Positions 25,741 through 34,269 of a stretch of DNA of 64,000 nucleotides are shown here, one piece after another. The stretch is taken from the NCBI GenBank assembly GCA_035626815.1, contig DASPMY010000027.1, positions 1 through 64,000 on the forward strand, in the 5' to 3' direction. The notes beneath the pieces are model-generated. The model was given only the letters and a program-made list of their open reading frames with translations, searched no databases and was not told the DNA's origin. The position numbers and the translations under genes are program-made. Source of the stretch: Croceibacterium_A sp035626815 (GTDB taxonomy: Bacteria > Pseudomonadota > Alphaproteobacteria > Sphingomonadales > Sphingomonadaceae). How positions within the stretch are numbered: position 1 is the stretch's first letter; each line of letters opens with the position of its first letter.

Positions 25741-26835
25741 TTGGCCAAAGCCGCTCGTTCCAGTTCCACCCAGCCCAAGCGGGCGCCGGCCGCGAAGGCC
25801 GCAGCCCCCGGCGACAATTTCGAGCTTCGCAGCCTCCAGCAGGCGTTCGACAGCAACCGGCGCTACCCGGCGAGCGAAGCCGAGCTGGTCCATTTCTACG
25901 AGCAGATGCTGCTCATCCGCCGCTTCGAGGAGAAGGCCGGCCAGCTCTACGGCCTCGGCCTGATCGGCGGCTTCTGCCATCTCTACATCGGCCAGGAAGC
26001 GGTCGCGATCGGGCTGCAGTCGGCGCTCGATCCCGACAAGGACAGCGTCATCACCGGCTACCGCGACCACGGCCACATGCTCGCCTACGGCATCGACCCC
26101 AAGGTCATCATGGCCGAGCTGACCGGGCGCCAGGCCGGCATTTCCAAGGGCAAGGGCGGGTCGATGCACATGTTCTCGACCGAGCACAAGTTCTACGGCG
26201 GGCACGGCATCGTCGGAGCGCAGGTCGCGCTCGGCGGCGGCCTCGCGCTGGCGCACCAGTATCGCGGCGACGGCGGCCTGTGCCTCGCCTACTACGGCGA
26301 CGGCGCCTCGAACCAGGGCCAGGTTTACGAGACCTACAACATGGCCGCGCTGTGGAAGCTGCCGATCGTTTTCGCGATCGAGAACAACCAGTACGCGATG
26401 GGCACCTCGGTCAAGCGCAGCTCGGCCGAGACCGAGTTCTACCGCCGCGGCACGGCGTTCCGGATCCCGGGGATGAAGGTCAACGGGATGAACGTGCTCG
26501 AGGTCCGCCAGGCCGCCGAGACCGCCTTCGCGCACGTGCGCGGCGGCAACGGGCCGGTGCTGATGGAGCTCGAAACCTACCGCTATCGCGGCCACTCGAT
26601 GTCCGACCCGGCGAAGTACCGCACCCGCGAGGAAGTGCAGGACATGCGCGAGCACCACGATCCGATCGAGGGCGCCAGGGCGCAGCTCGTCGAGATGGGC
26701 GTCAGCGAGGACAAGCTGAAGGACGTCGACAAGCGCATCAAGGCGCAAGTCGCCGAAGCCGCCGACTTCGCCGAGACCTCGCCCGAGCCGGCGCCGGCCG
26801 AGCTCTACACCGACGTGCTGGTGGAGAGCTACTGA
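25741..26835 (+). CDS. pdhA: Pyruvate dehydrogenase E1 component, alpha subunit
   Basis: A 364-residue thiamine-diphosphate enzyme subunit that, with PdhB, decarboxylates pyruvate and loads acetyl groups on lipoyl E2. Motifs are QMLLIRRFEEKAGQLYG, GSMHMFS, the ThDP motif YYGDGASNQG...IENN and the phosphorylation-type loop YRYRGHSMSDPAKYR. The start is TTG at 25741, with GGGGAAGA upstream, followed by a low-complexity 25-residue N-terminus. It ends in TGATG overlap with pdhB. Confidence 0.96.
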   Translation: MAKAARSSSTQPKRAPAAKAAAPGDNFELRSLQQAFDSNRRYPASEAELVHFYEQMLLIRRFEEKAGQLYGLGLIGGFCHLYIGQEAVAIGLQSALDPDKDSVITGYRDHGHMLAYGIDPKVIMAELTGRQAGISKGKGGSMHMFSTEHKFYGGHGIVGAQVALGGGLALAHQYRGDGGLCLAYYGDGASNQGQVYETYNMAALWKLPIVFAIENNQYAMGTSVKRSSAETEFYRRGTAFRIPGMKVNGMNVLEVRQAAETAFAHVRGGNGPVLMELETYRYRGHSMSDPAKYRTREEVQDMREHHDPIEGARAQLVEMGVSEDKLKDVDKRIKAQVAEAADFAETSPEPAPAELYTDVLVESY

Positions 26836-28226
26836 TGCCGATCGAGCTGAAGATGCCCGCGCTGTCGCCGACGATGGAGGAGGGCACGCTGGCGAAGTGG
26901 CTGGTCAAGGAAGGCGACGCCGTTTCCTCCGGCACCGTGCTGGCCGAGATCGAGACCGACAAGGCGACGATGGAGTTCGAATCGATCGACGAGGGCACCG
27001 TCGGGCAGATCCTCGTGCCCGAAGGCTCCGAGGGGGTGAAAGTCGGCACGGTGATCGCGGTGCTGGCGGGCGAGGGCGAGGACGCCGCGACGCCCGCACC
27101 GGCTCCGCGCGAGGAAGCCCCGGCGCAGGCGCAGAAGGCCGCCGAGTCCGAAGCGCCGAAGGGCAAGGCGCCGTCGGGCACCGACAAGCTCGCTGCGGCC
27201 GCGAAGCCCGCCGCAGACCCGCAGATCCCGGCCGGCACCAACATGGTCAAGCTGACCGTGCGCGAGGCGCTACGCGACGCGATGGCCGAGGAGATGCGCC
27301 GCGACGAGCGCGTGTTCGTGATGGGCGAGGAAGTCGCCGAGTACCAGGGCGCCTACAAGGTCACCCAGGGACTGCTCGAGGAGTTCGGGCCGAAGCGCGT
27401 GATCGACACGCCTATCACCGAGTACGGCTTCGCCGGCATCGGCACCGGAGCGGCGCTGGGCGGGCTGCGCCCGATCGTCGAGTTCATGACCTTCAACTTC
27501 GCCATGCAGGCGATCGACCACGTCATCAACTCGGCGGCCAAGACCAACTATATGTCGGGCGGGCAGATGCGCTGCCCGGTGGTGTTCCGCGGCCCCAACG
27601 GCGCCGCCAGCCGGGTCGCCGCGCAGCACAGCCAGAATTACGGCCCGTGGTACGCCAGCGTGCCGGGTCTGATCGTCATCGCGCCCTACGACGCATCGGA
27701 CGCCAAGGGCCTGATGAAGGCGGCGATCCGCTGCGAGGACCCGGTCGTGTTCCTCGAGAACGAGCTGGTCTACGGCCGCAGCTTCGAGGTCGCCCAGCTC
27801 GACGACCATGTGCTGCCGATCGGCAAGGCGCGGATCGTGCGCGAGGGCAGCGACGTCACCATCGTCAGCTACTCGATCGCCGTCGGCCTGGCGCTCGAAG
27901 CGGCCGAGACCTTGGCCGGCGAGGGCATCGAGGCCGAGGTCATCGACTTGCGCACGCTGCGCCCGCTCGACACCGAGGCGATCCTCGCCAGCCTCGCCAG
28001 GACCAACCGGCTGGTGATCGCCGAGGAAGGCTGGCCGACCTGCTCGATCGCGTCGGAAGTGATCGCGGTGTGCATGGAGGACGGCTTCGACCTGCTCGAC
28101 GCGCCGGTGCTGCGGGTGTGCAACGAGGACGTGCCGCTGCCCTACGCGGCCAACCTCGAGGCGCTGGCGCTGATCGATGCCGGGCGCATCGCCGAGGCCG
28201 TGCGCAAGGTCTGCTATCGCGCCTGA
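26835..28226 (+). CDS. pdhB: Pyruvate dehydrogenase E1 component, beta subunit with N-terminal lipoyl domain
   Basis: A 463-residue subunit. Residues 1-80 are a lipoyl domain with the modifiable lysine in EIETDKATMEFE. An Ala/Pro-rich linker (about 85-135) follows, then the E1-beta transketolase-like domain (NMVKLTVREALRDAM..., FVMGEEVAEYQGAYKVTQGL, TPITEYGFAGIG). E1-beta carrying its own lipoyl domain is characteristic of alphaproteobacterial PDH. The ATG at 26835 overlaps the pdhA stop by 1 nt. The E2 gene is not in the window. Confidence 0.96.
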   Translation: MPIELKMPALSPTMEEGTLAKWLVKEGDAVSSGTVLAEIETDKATMEFESIDEGTVGQILVPEGSEGVKVGTVIAVLAGEGEDAATPAPAPREEAPAQAQKAAESEAPKGKAPSGTDKLAAAAKPAADPQIPAGTNMVKLTVREALRDAMAEEMRRDERVFVMGEEVAEYQGAYKVTQGLLEEFGPKRVIDTPITEYGFAGIGTGAALGGLRPIVEFMTFNFAMQAIDHVINSAAKTNYMSGGQMRCPVVFRGPNGAASRVAAQHSQNYGPWYASVPGLIVIAPYDASDAKGLMKAAIRCEDPVVFLENELVYGRSFEVAQLDDHVLPIGKARIVREGSDVTIVSYSIAVGLALEAAETLAGEGIEAEVIDLRTLRPLDTEAILASLARTNRLVIAEEGWPTCSIASEVIAVCMEDGFDLLDAPVLRVCNEDVPLPYAANLEALALIDAGRIAEAVRKVCYRA

Positions 28227-28234
28227 AGGCGCGC

Positions 28235-28927
28235 TCAGGAGCCGAGTATCGACGCCTCGTAGCTGTCGCACGACGCCACCGGGTCGGGGTCGGCGGCGTC
28301 GCGCTGGTAGATCTGCGTCAGGTCGCGGTCGTCGCGCACGGTGAACGAGGCGGTGGCCCGGACCTCGTCGCCGAAGCCGAACGTGGTGCCGACGATCGAC
28401 TGGTAGTCGTAGGCGATCTCGACGAAGATCACCGCCTCGTCGGGGAACGCCCACACTTCCTGTCCGGCCGGGCCCATGCCCGGGAGGTCGCCGTCGATGC
28501 CGTCGCCTTCGAGGCCGTAGCTGGAGATGTGGTTCTTGGTTCCCAGGCAGCGCTGCCAGTGGATGTACTGCTGGTCCTCGGTGTCGGGGACCACCTCGAG
28601 GCTGCTGATGATCACCCGGCCGTGATCGAACAGGTCGATGCGGCTGCCGCCCTGGATGCTTGCGCCGTTGAGCAGGTCGTTGATGTCGCTTTCGTAGATC
28701 TTGCGGTCCTGCAGCGTCGAGGTGTCGCCGACGCGCGAGGCGTTGTCGGCGATGTGCGCGGCGAGCTGGCTGATCTGCATCTGGACGATGGCGCGGTTGG
28801 CCACCTCGAGCCCCATCAGGCCGGCGCCGAGCAGGAACGGCAGCGCGAGGGCGAACTCGGTCATCGCCACGCCGGAGCGCGACCGCAGCAGCCGCGCCAG
28901 CGGCGCACGCAGGGCGCGGGCGGTCAC
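28235..28927 (-). CDS. TadE-family pseudopilin-like protein
   Basis: A 230-residue protein whose N-terminus has basic residues, then SGVAMTEFALALPFLLGAGL: a TadE motif with the conserved glutamate before a single membrane helix. The remainder is periplasmic and unrecognised, with a C-terminal Cys (VASCDSYEA). Members are processed minor pilins of the Flp/Tad system. GTG at 28927 overlaps the preceding stop (GTGA). It is last of three overlapping genes. Convergent with pdhB, 8 nt away. Confidence 0.85.
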   Translation of the reverse strand: MTARALRAPLARLLRSRSGVAMTEFALALPFLLGAGLMGLEVANRAIVQMQISQLAAHIADNASRVGDTSTLQDRKIYESDINDLLNGASIQGGSRIDLFDHGRVIISSLEVVPDTEDQQYIHWQRCLGTKNHISSYGLEGDGIDGDLPGMGPAGQEVWAFPDEAVIFVEIAYDYQSIVGTTFGFGDEVRATASFTVRDDRDLTQIYQRDAADPDPVASCDSYEASILGS

Positions 28928-29529
28928 TCGCAGCTCCCCATGGTCACGGTGCGGTCCTGCGTGCCGTACGGCTGGTTGCGCAGCACCGTGCGCGCCTGCG
29001 CAGTCACATCGGGGTCGAAGCCGAGCAGGCCCATCACCGGAAACGCGCGCGGATAGCTGACGCGGACCGTGTACAGCACCGCGTCGCGCGCGCCGCCCAT
29101 GTCGGCCTTTGCGCGATCCTCGTCCCACAGGCCGTTGCCGTTGACGTCCTCGAACGGCTCGCCTTCGTTGCACAGCCCGTCGGCGTTGACGTCGGTGAAG
29201 TCCTCCGGGCGATTGATGTCGCTGAAGTCGATGTACGCCCGGCGGTCGAACGCGACCGTGCCGCCCGGGACGATGTCGCCGACGACGGCGCGCACCCGGT
29301 TGTCGATCGCCAGCCCGCGCGCCTCGGCCCCCTCGAGCGTCGCGTCGCGCGCCGCCTTTTGGATCGCGCCTTCGAGCACCGTGCTGGTGTAGAGGTTGTA
29401 ACTCAGGTCCATCAACCCGAGCAGGATCATCAGCAGCGCCGGGGCGATCAACGCGAACTCGACCACGGTCGCGCCGCGCCGGTCGCGGGCGAGGGCGGAC
29501 AGCCGGTGCAGGAGCGCCGGCCGGCTCAC
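28924..29529 (-). CDS. TadE-family protein with calcium-loop-like insert
   Basis: A 201-residue TadE-like protein: DRRGATVVEFALIAPALLM at residues 16-34 is the prepilin-like segment and membrane helix. In the middle (about 110-135) lie two adjacent D-x-N-x-D/N-G loops, DVNADGLCNEGE and DVNGNGLWDED, which resemble dockerin/EF-hand calcium-binding loops and are not a usual part of TadE. GTG at 29529 overlaps the upstream VWA gene stop, so translation is probably coupled. Function in Flp pili or surface adhesion is inferred from family. Confidence 0.82.
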   Translation of the reverse strand: MSRPALLHRLSALARDRRGATVVEFALIAPALLMILLGLMDLSYNLYTSTVLEGAIQKAARDATLEGAEARGLAIDNRVRAVVGDIVPGGTVAFDRRAYIDFSDINRPEDFTDVNADGLCNEGEPFEDVNGNGLWDEDRAKADMGGARDAVLYTVRVSYPRAFPVMGLLGFDPDVTAQARTVLRNQPYGTQDRTVTMGSCE

Positions 29530-31490
29530 CGCGTCACCCGCAGCTCGCCCATGCGCTTGGCGATCGTGGCGAAGGTCTCATCGAGCTCCTCAGCGTCGTC
29601 GGCGACGAAATAGCGGTCGGCGCCCGAGCAGGCTTCCATCACCGGGTTGGCGGCGGTGCCGAAGCTGATCACCCACACGGTGATGTTCTTCTTCTTCACC
29701 TCGTTGCAGGCGAACGCGAAGCGGTTCTCGACGTGCTGGGTGAGCGTCATCCCCGAGGTCAGCGACCAGCGGCGACCGTCGAGCGGCTCGAGACCGTAGG
29801 ACGAATACGACAGGTCGCGCGGGGCGGTCTCGCCGTCGGTCAGGAAGATCAGGTGCCGGGTGCTCGGCCGGGTGCGGCTGACGTCGGCGTTTTCCGACGC
29901 GAACAGGCCGGTCGGCGACAGCAGCCGCCCGCCCCAGATCATGCCGATGTCGTGATAGGTCGCCCCGGTCGGAACGAGCGTCGCGAGGTAGGCCTCGAGC
30001 TCGGCCGAGGTGATCGTCGCCAGCTTGCGCGCGCGCGCCGGGCACGCCGCCAGGCCGATCAGGTTCGGGTTGACGTACTCGGCGTTGGTGACCTTCTGCG
30101 CCGGGGTGAAGCTGCCCGTGCCGTTGTACAGCATCGAGCGCGCGTAGACGATGTTGGGATACATCGGCGACCACTTGGTCGCCGCGTCCGACGTCGGCAC
30201 CAGGTCGAGGTCGAGGTCGCGCGCCCGCGTCAGGTCGACGCTGTTGTAGTCGTCGATCTCGTACGTCGCGCGCTCCTCGATGCAGCCATTGCTCTCGGTG
30301 CGCCAGTTGCTGACATCGCGCGCCAGGCGGTCGTAGCGCCATTGGTTGATGTTGGTCTGGTAGGGATCGGTCACCCGCTCGAAGGTCTGCACGTACTGGT
30401 CGTACGTTTGCGACCGGACGTAGCAGGTCGCTCCCGATCGTTCGGTCCAGTTGCTGGTGCCGTTCTCGGTGCGCTGGTAGAGGTCGATCCGGCGGACGCC
30501 CGCCGGTGGGCCGGCGAACGGCTCGGTCGAGGTGCTCAGCTTGACGTCGTTGCGGGTGAAGGTGCCGGCCGGCGTGCCGCCGTCGCACGTGTAGCGCGCC
30601 GGGGTGGCCGGCACGTTGACGACGCGCTCGTTGGCATCGATGTAGCTGCTCGCCGGCGTCGCCGGATGCAGCGTCGCGGGATAGCTCGACAGCGTCGTCA
30701 CCGCGCCCCTGGTGCCGCTCTTGTAGGTCCAGTTGCGGTCATAGGTCCGCGTCGTCAGCGGGCCGAGCGAGACGACCAGCTCGCGCGACTGGTAGTTCCA
30801 CGCCGTGTTGACCCAGCCGTCCGCCAACAGGTGGCCGACGTTGACGTTGGTCGAATAAGGCACGAAGCCGAAGCGCATGCGGGTGGTCGCGGGCGCGGCG
30901 GCGGCCAGCTGGTCGTAGAAGTTGCGCACGGTCGCCTTCAGCGCCTCCATGCGGGTGACGCTGTCGCCGGAGTTGATCTGCGCCATCGAGCCGGTCACGT
31001 CGAGCACCATCATGATGTCGGTGTTGGCCATGTTGAGCTGCGCCTGGCACTCGACGGTGACCGGCATGGCGGGCTTGCCGAAGATCGCCATCAGGGTCGT
31101 CGGCACGCTCACCGAGGCGCGGCCGGTGATCGAGTAATCCTCCTCCAGGGTCATCGCGAAGGCGCGCTCCTGCGAGCCGTAGGAGCCGTTCTGGAAGTTG
31201 AGGTTGAAGAAGCGCACGCCGGCTTCGGCCGCGTCGTCGGGGATCTCGCCGCTCACCGCCGCCTCGGTGCCGAGGCGCTTGCGCGCGGCGAGCACGCCGG
31301 CGTCGCAGGCCTGCTGCAGCCGGGTTTGCGAGATGTAGCCGCGGCCGATGTCGATGCCGCCGCCGACCAGGGCCAGCAGCGGGAACAGCGCGGCGGCGAC
31401 CATCGCCAGCGTGTTGCCCGCGCGGTCGTGGAGCAGGCGCGCGAGGAGCCCGGTCGGCTGCGGCGCGGCAGGGGGCGGGAATCCCGTCAT
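29526..31490 (-). CDS. TadG-like protein with von Willebrand factor A domain
   Basis: A 654-residue protein. The N-terminal TadG/TadE-like helix (DRAGNTLAMVAAALFPLLAL, about 22-41) is followed by GGGIDIGRGYISQTRLQQACD, a conserved Flp-assembly block. A VWA domain begins near residue 158 with MIDAS motif DVTGSM (164-169). The rest (about 250-500) is a large insertion. The C-terminal VWA part contains LIFLTDGETAPRDLS and VWVISFG. It probably acts in the periplasm as a metal-dependent adhesin or assembly factor. An 18-nt perfect hairpin (31501-31518) lies just before its ATG. Confidence 0.86.
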   Translation of the reverse strand: MTGFPPPAAPQPTGLLARLLHDRAGNTLAMVAAALFPLLALVGGGIDIGRGYISQTRLQQACDAGVLAARKRLGTEAAVSGEIPDDAAEAGVRFFNLNFQNGSYGSQERAFAMTLEEDYSITGRASVSVPTTLMAIFGKPAMPVTVECQAQLNMANTDIMMVLDVTGSMAQINSGDSVTRMEALKATVRNFYDQLAAAAPATTRMRFGFVPYSTNVNVGHLLADGWVNTAWNYQSRELVVSLGPLTTRTYDRNWTYKSGTRGAVTTLSSYPATLHPATPASSYIDANERVVNVPATPARYTCDGGTPAGTFTRNDVKLSTSTEPFAGPPAGVRRIDLYQRTENGTSNWTERSGATCYVRSQTYDQYVQTFERVTDPYQTNINQWRYDRLARDVSNWRTESNGCIEERATYEIDDYNSVDLTRARDLDLDLVPTSDAATKWSPMYPNIVYARSMLYNGTGSFTPAQKVTNAEYVNPNLIGLAACPARARKLATITSAELEAYLATLVPTGATYHDIGMIWGGRLLSPTGLFASENADVSRTRPSTRHLIFLTDGETAPRDLSYSSYGLEPLDGRRWSLTSGMTLTQHVENRFAFACNEVKKKNITVWVISFGTAANPVMEACSGADRYFVADDAEELDETFATIAKRMGELRVTR

Positions 31491-31500
31491 GCTCCGACGC

Positions 31501-31518
31501 TTACGGCACGCGCCGTAA
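31501..31518 (-). promoter_or_regulatory. Inverted repeat just upstream of the VWA/TadG start
   Basis: TTACGGC-ACGC-GCCGTAA is a perfect 7-bp inverted repeat ending 11 nt before the ATG at 31490, next to the GGAG ribosome site. It could be an operator or an RNA hairpin limiting translation. It lies in the only real gap (31491-31601) of the six-gene cluster. Confidence 0.4.
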
Positions 31519-31601
31519 TCGTATCGCCAACGGAACTGGTTAAATTGGCGTGATCTCGCGGCGCTATCCCGCAGATTCGGCCGACTTTCTGGTAAAGGGC
31601 G

Positions 31602-32036
31602 TCAGCCCAGCGAGACGAAGATGGGCCGCGCGTAGCTGAGCTGCGGGCCCTGGATGCCGGCGAACTCGAGGAACGTCGGCACGCGGTACTGGAAGCGCAG
31701 CGTGATTTCGCGGGCGTTGGGCACGCGCTGCGTCGCGGCATCGTCGGCGGTGACCGTGAGCCGGTCGGTCTTGAGCAGGTACGGCGCGGTCGTGGCGTTG
31801 GCGATGCCGACCGAGCGGATCTGCGAATTGCTCAGCCGGTTGTCGGTCTGGTACTGCACCGAGACCTGCCGCGCGGTGTCGGACGAGACGTTGCGCAGCG
31901 AATTGTAGGCATGCAGGCCGACGCCGACCTGCAGCACGCCGAGGAACATCAGCAGGAACGCGGGCGCGAGCAGGCCGAATTCGACGGCGGCGGCGCCGTG
32001 TCGGTCGCGGAGCAGGCGGGGCAGGCGCCGGATCAC
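31602..32036 (-). CDS. TadE-family pseudopilin-like protein
   Basis: A 144-residue TadE-like protein: DRHGAAAVEFGLLAPAFLLM (about 10-29) carries the conserved Glu and membrane helix. The periplasmic part has the pattern NSLRNVSSDTARQVSVQYQ common in this family. GTG at 32036 overlaps the previous stop (GTGA) and gives the expected basic N-terminus. Predicted processing and assembly depend on Tad components not present here. Confidence 0.83.
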   Translation of the reverse strand: MIRRLPRLLRDRHGAAAVEFGLLAPAFLLMFLGVLQVGVGLHAYNSLRNVSSDTARQVSVQYQTDNRLSNSQIRSVGIANATTAPYLLKTDRLTVTADDAATQRVPNAREITLRFQYRVPTFLEFAGIQGPQLSYARPIFVSLG

Positions 32037-32500
32037 GAGATCTGCACCGTGCGCTGGACGTTGTAGTCGAGCCGCTCGCCGATCCCGAACTGGGCCCACA
32101 CCGGGGTGTAGCGGTCGGTCATCTCGATCACGATGAAGGTCGACAGCGTGTCCTCGTCGGCGCACGTGGCCGCGTCGACGATCAGCGTGGTCGCCGTCCC
32201 GCAGCGGTACTTGGTGGCGAAGGTGACGTCGGCTTCGGGAATGCCCGACGAGCCTTCGACGACGGCCTCGATCTGGTCGATGTGCGTCTGCGTTTCGGGC
32301 GTTGCCGCCATGACGATCGCGACCGCCTCGGCGGCGGCCGACTGCAGCTCGCTCTGGCGCGTCACCATCGAGCTCACCTCGAAGCCGCCGATGCTGAGCG
32401 CGATCAGCATCGGGGCGACGATGGCGGTCTCGATCGCCATCGTGCCGCGGCGGTCGCGCAGCAGCCGGGCGAAAGGCAGGCGGGCGGCGAGGCGGATCAC
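32033..32500 (-). CDS. TadE-family pseudopilin-like protein
   Basis: A 155-residue protein: DRRGTMAIETAIVAPMLIAL (about 17-36) is the TadE signature and helix, followed by the family-typical QSELQSAAAEAVAIVMA. Two cysteines (KYRCGT, ATCADED) may form a disulfide in the periplasmic part. GTG at 32500 overlaps the upstream gene by 4 nt; translation coupling is likely. Confidence 0.83.
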   Translation of the reverse strand: MIRLAARLPFARLLRDRRGTMAIETAIVAPMLIALSIGGFEVSSMVTRQSELQSAAAEAVAIVMAATPETQTHIDQIEAVVEGSSGIPEADVTFATKYRCGTATTLIVDAATCADEDTLSTFIVIEMTDRYTPVWAQFGIGERLDYNVQRTVQIS

Positions 32501-34134
32501 GACACCAGCCTGACGCGCGACTGCGTGGTCGCCACTTCGTCGTCCTCGGTCATGCCGGCCGGGCAGAAGCTTTCCATCGACACGTTGCCCGACAGCGAGA
32601 TCGTCGAGGCCACCAGCAGCAGGCACTGGCTCGTCACGCCGGCCGAGCCGCGCAAGTCGAGGTTGCTGACCGGCAGGTAAACCGCGCCGTTGAGGATCGT
32701 CGACGCGTTGCCGTTGATCTTGTTGTGCGCGTTGCCCTCCGAATCGGGGTCCTCGAAAATCAGCATGCCGTCGAGCAGCACCGCGTCGTCGTGGCCGATC
32801 CCCGCCGCCTCGAGCTCCGACACGGTCATCGCCGTGAGGTTGACGCTGGCCCCGCCGTTGATGACGATCCCGGCGCCGTTCTTGAGCACGAACATCACGC
32901 CCGCGCCGGTCACGTCGTGCTGGGCGTGAACCACGAAGCTGCCGCCATCGAGGATATAGACGCCCGAGGTGAATACGGTGTCGCAGGCCATCGTCAGGTC
33001 CGGGTAGGTCCCGGGCAGCAGCACCGCGGTGTCGCCCGATCCTTCTGCGGTGACCAGGTGTGCGTTGACGTAAGTCTTCGTCAGGGTCGTGGTCGACTTC
33101 TCGAAGATCTTGCTGTTGCCCGAGCCGTCGACCTGGACGTAGCCGGAATCGGTCGGACCGGTGACATAGGTGCCGTTCGGATCGGCCGGCAGCTCCGCCA
33201 GAGTGACGTTCGTCGCCGTTTCCGTGGTGTCGACGTTCGCCTTCTTGGCTGGCCCGTTGTAGCTCGTGGAGTTGTAGTTGTTTCCGCTCTTGGTGAAGTA
33301 GCGATAGGTGATCTGCGTGCGGGTGGTCACCGAATCCGCGATGTAGCTGTCTTCCGCCTCCTCGCCGTCCGGACACGCGTATTCGCGCTCGACCTGGCTC
33401 GCGGCCGGAGCCGGCGGATCGAGCTCGGCGAACGGATCGACCAGGTTGTCCTGGTTTTCGAGGATCGTGTCGTCGGAGTTGTTCGGGTCGTCGAACCAGT
33501 CGTCGATCTGCCCGGCGGCGAGCAGCCAGCCCGCTTCGATGGTCGGGTTGCCGTTGACGGTGATCGCGGTGGCCGAGTCGGACATCGCCATGATGCCGCA
33601 GCCGGCGATGAACTCGGCGCTGCCGCCGATGGTCACCGCGCCCGAGGCATGCTCGTCGACCGCCACGAGGCAGCTGGTGAAGGTCGTGCCTTCCTCGAAC
33701 GCGGCCTGGGCGCGGACGCGGACGGTGGTCGTCTGCCCGGTCAGGAAGAACGAGAACGGCAGCTTCCGGGTGGCCGAGGCGCTCACCACGACGCTGTTCT
33801 GCGTGCCGGTGGCGTAGTTCTGCAGCGATACCGCGGCGGCCGACGCGATCGCGTCGGTCTGGGCGAGGTTGGCCGCATATTCCTGCTGAGCGCGGGTGGC
33901 GTAGCTGGCCTCGGTCTCGTCCTTGGTGCGCGCCCAGGCCCCGGCGATGGCGGCCTGGTCGACCGCGTACTGCAGCTCGCCCTTCCACATGTACCACTGC
34001 GCGGTGTCGACCGCGAAGCCGGTCCCGCCGATCAGCACCGGCATGCCGAGCGCGACGAGCAGCATGGCGTTGCCGCTGGTGCAACGGGCCAGGCCGTTCA
34101 GTTTTCGGCGTAGAAAGCTGCGCATTTGGATCAC
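32497..34134 (-). CDS. TadG-like Flp-associated protein, 545 aa
   Basis: First gene of the cluster, 545 residues (GTG 34134) or 542 (ATG 34125). The N-terminal CTSGNAMLLVALGMPVLIGG and FAVDTAQWYMWKGELQYAVD match the TadG/RcpC-adjacent TadE-like N-terminus, followed by a typical ALA-rich helix. The long periplasmic part has repetitive beta-type sequence (GAVTIGGSAEFIAGCG, NGNPTIEAGW, GAGIVINGGASVNLTAM, NGNASTILNGAVYLP) suggestive of a right-handed beta-helix, as in adhesins. Function is unknown beyond a probable surface or pilus role. Confidence 0.8.
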   Translation of the reverse strand: MIQMRSFLRRKLNGLARCTSGNAMLLVALGMPVLIGGTGFAVDTAQWYMWKGELQYAVDQAAIAGAWARTKDETEASYATRAQQEYAANLAQTDAIASAAAVSLQNYATGTQNSVVVSASATRKLPFSFFLTGQTTTVRVRAQAAFEEGTTFTSCLVAVDEHASGAVTIGGSAEFIAGCGIMAMSDSATAITVNGNPTIEAGWLLAAGQIDDWFDDPNNSDDTILENQDNLVDPFAELDPPAPAASQVEREYACPDGEEAEDSYIADSVTTRTQITYRYFTKSGNNYNSTSYNGPAKKANVDTTETATNVTLAELPADPNGTYVTGPTDSGYVQVDGSGNSKIFEKSTTTLTKTYVNAHLVTAEGSGDTAVLLPGTYPDLTMACDTVFTSGVYILDGGSFVVHAQHDVTGAGVMFVLKNGAGIVINGGASVNLTAMTVSELEAAGIGHDDAVLLDGMLIFEDPDSEGNAHNKINGNASTILNGAVYLPVSNLDLRGSAGVTSQCLLLVASTISLSGNVSMESFCPAGMTEDDEVATTQSRVRLVS

Positions 34135-34269
34135 CCGCCTCTTGCCGCAAATAGTTGAGAGTGCACCCGTAGTGCCCCTTGGTAATCGGACCGTGCATTG
34201 GCAGGGTTAAGGAATCCTCAACGCCCGCCTCGTGCCGCGGCGGGTTGACTTGGCCGCGCCGGTGCCGCG

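Noticed and set aside
29733..31553. Plus-strand frame of 606 codons opposite the VWA gene
   Set aside because: Shadow of the real gene; no homology recognised and no start context.
34200..34215. CtrA site upstream of the Tad-like cluster
   Set aside because: A single TTAAC half-site without a correctly spaced partner; chance occurrence is likely.
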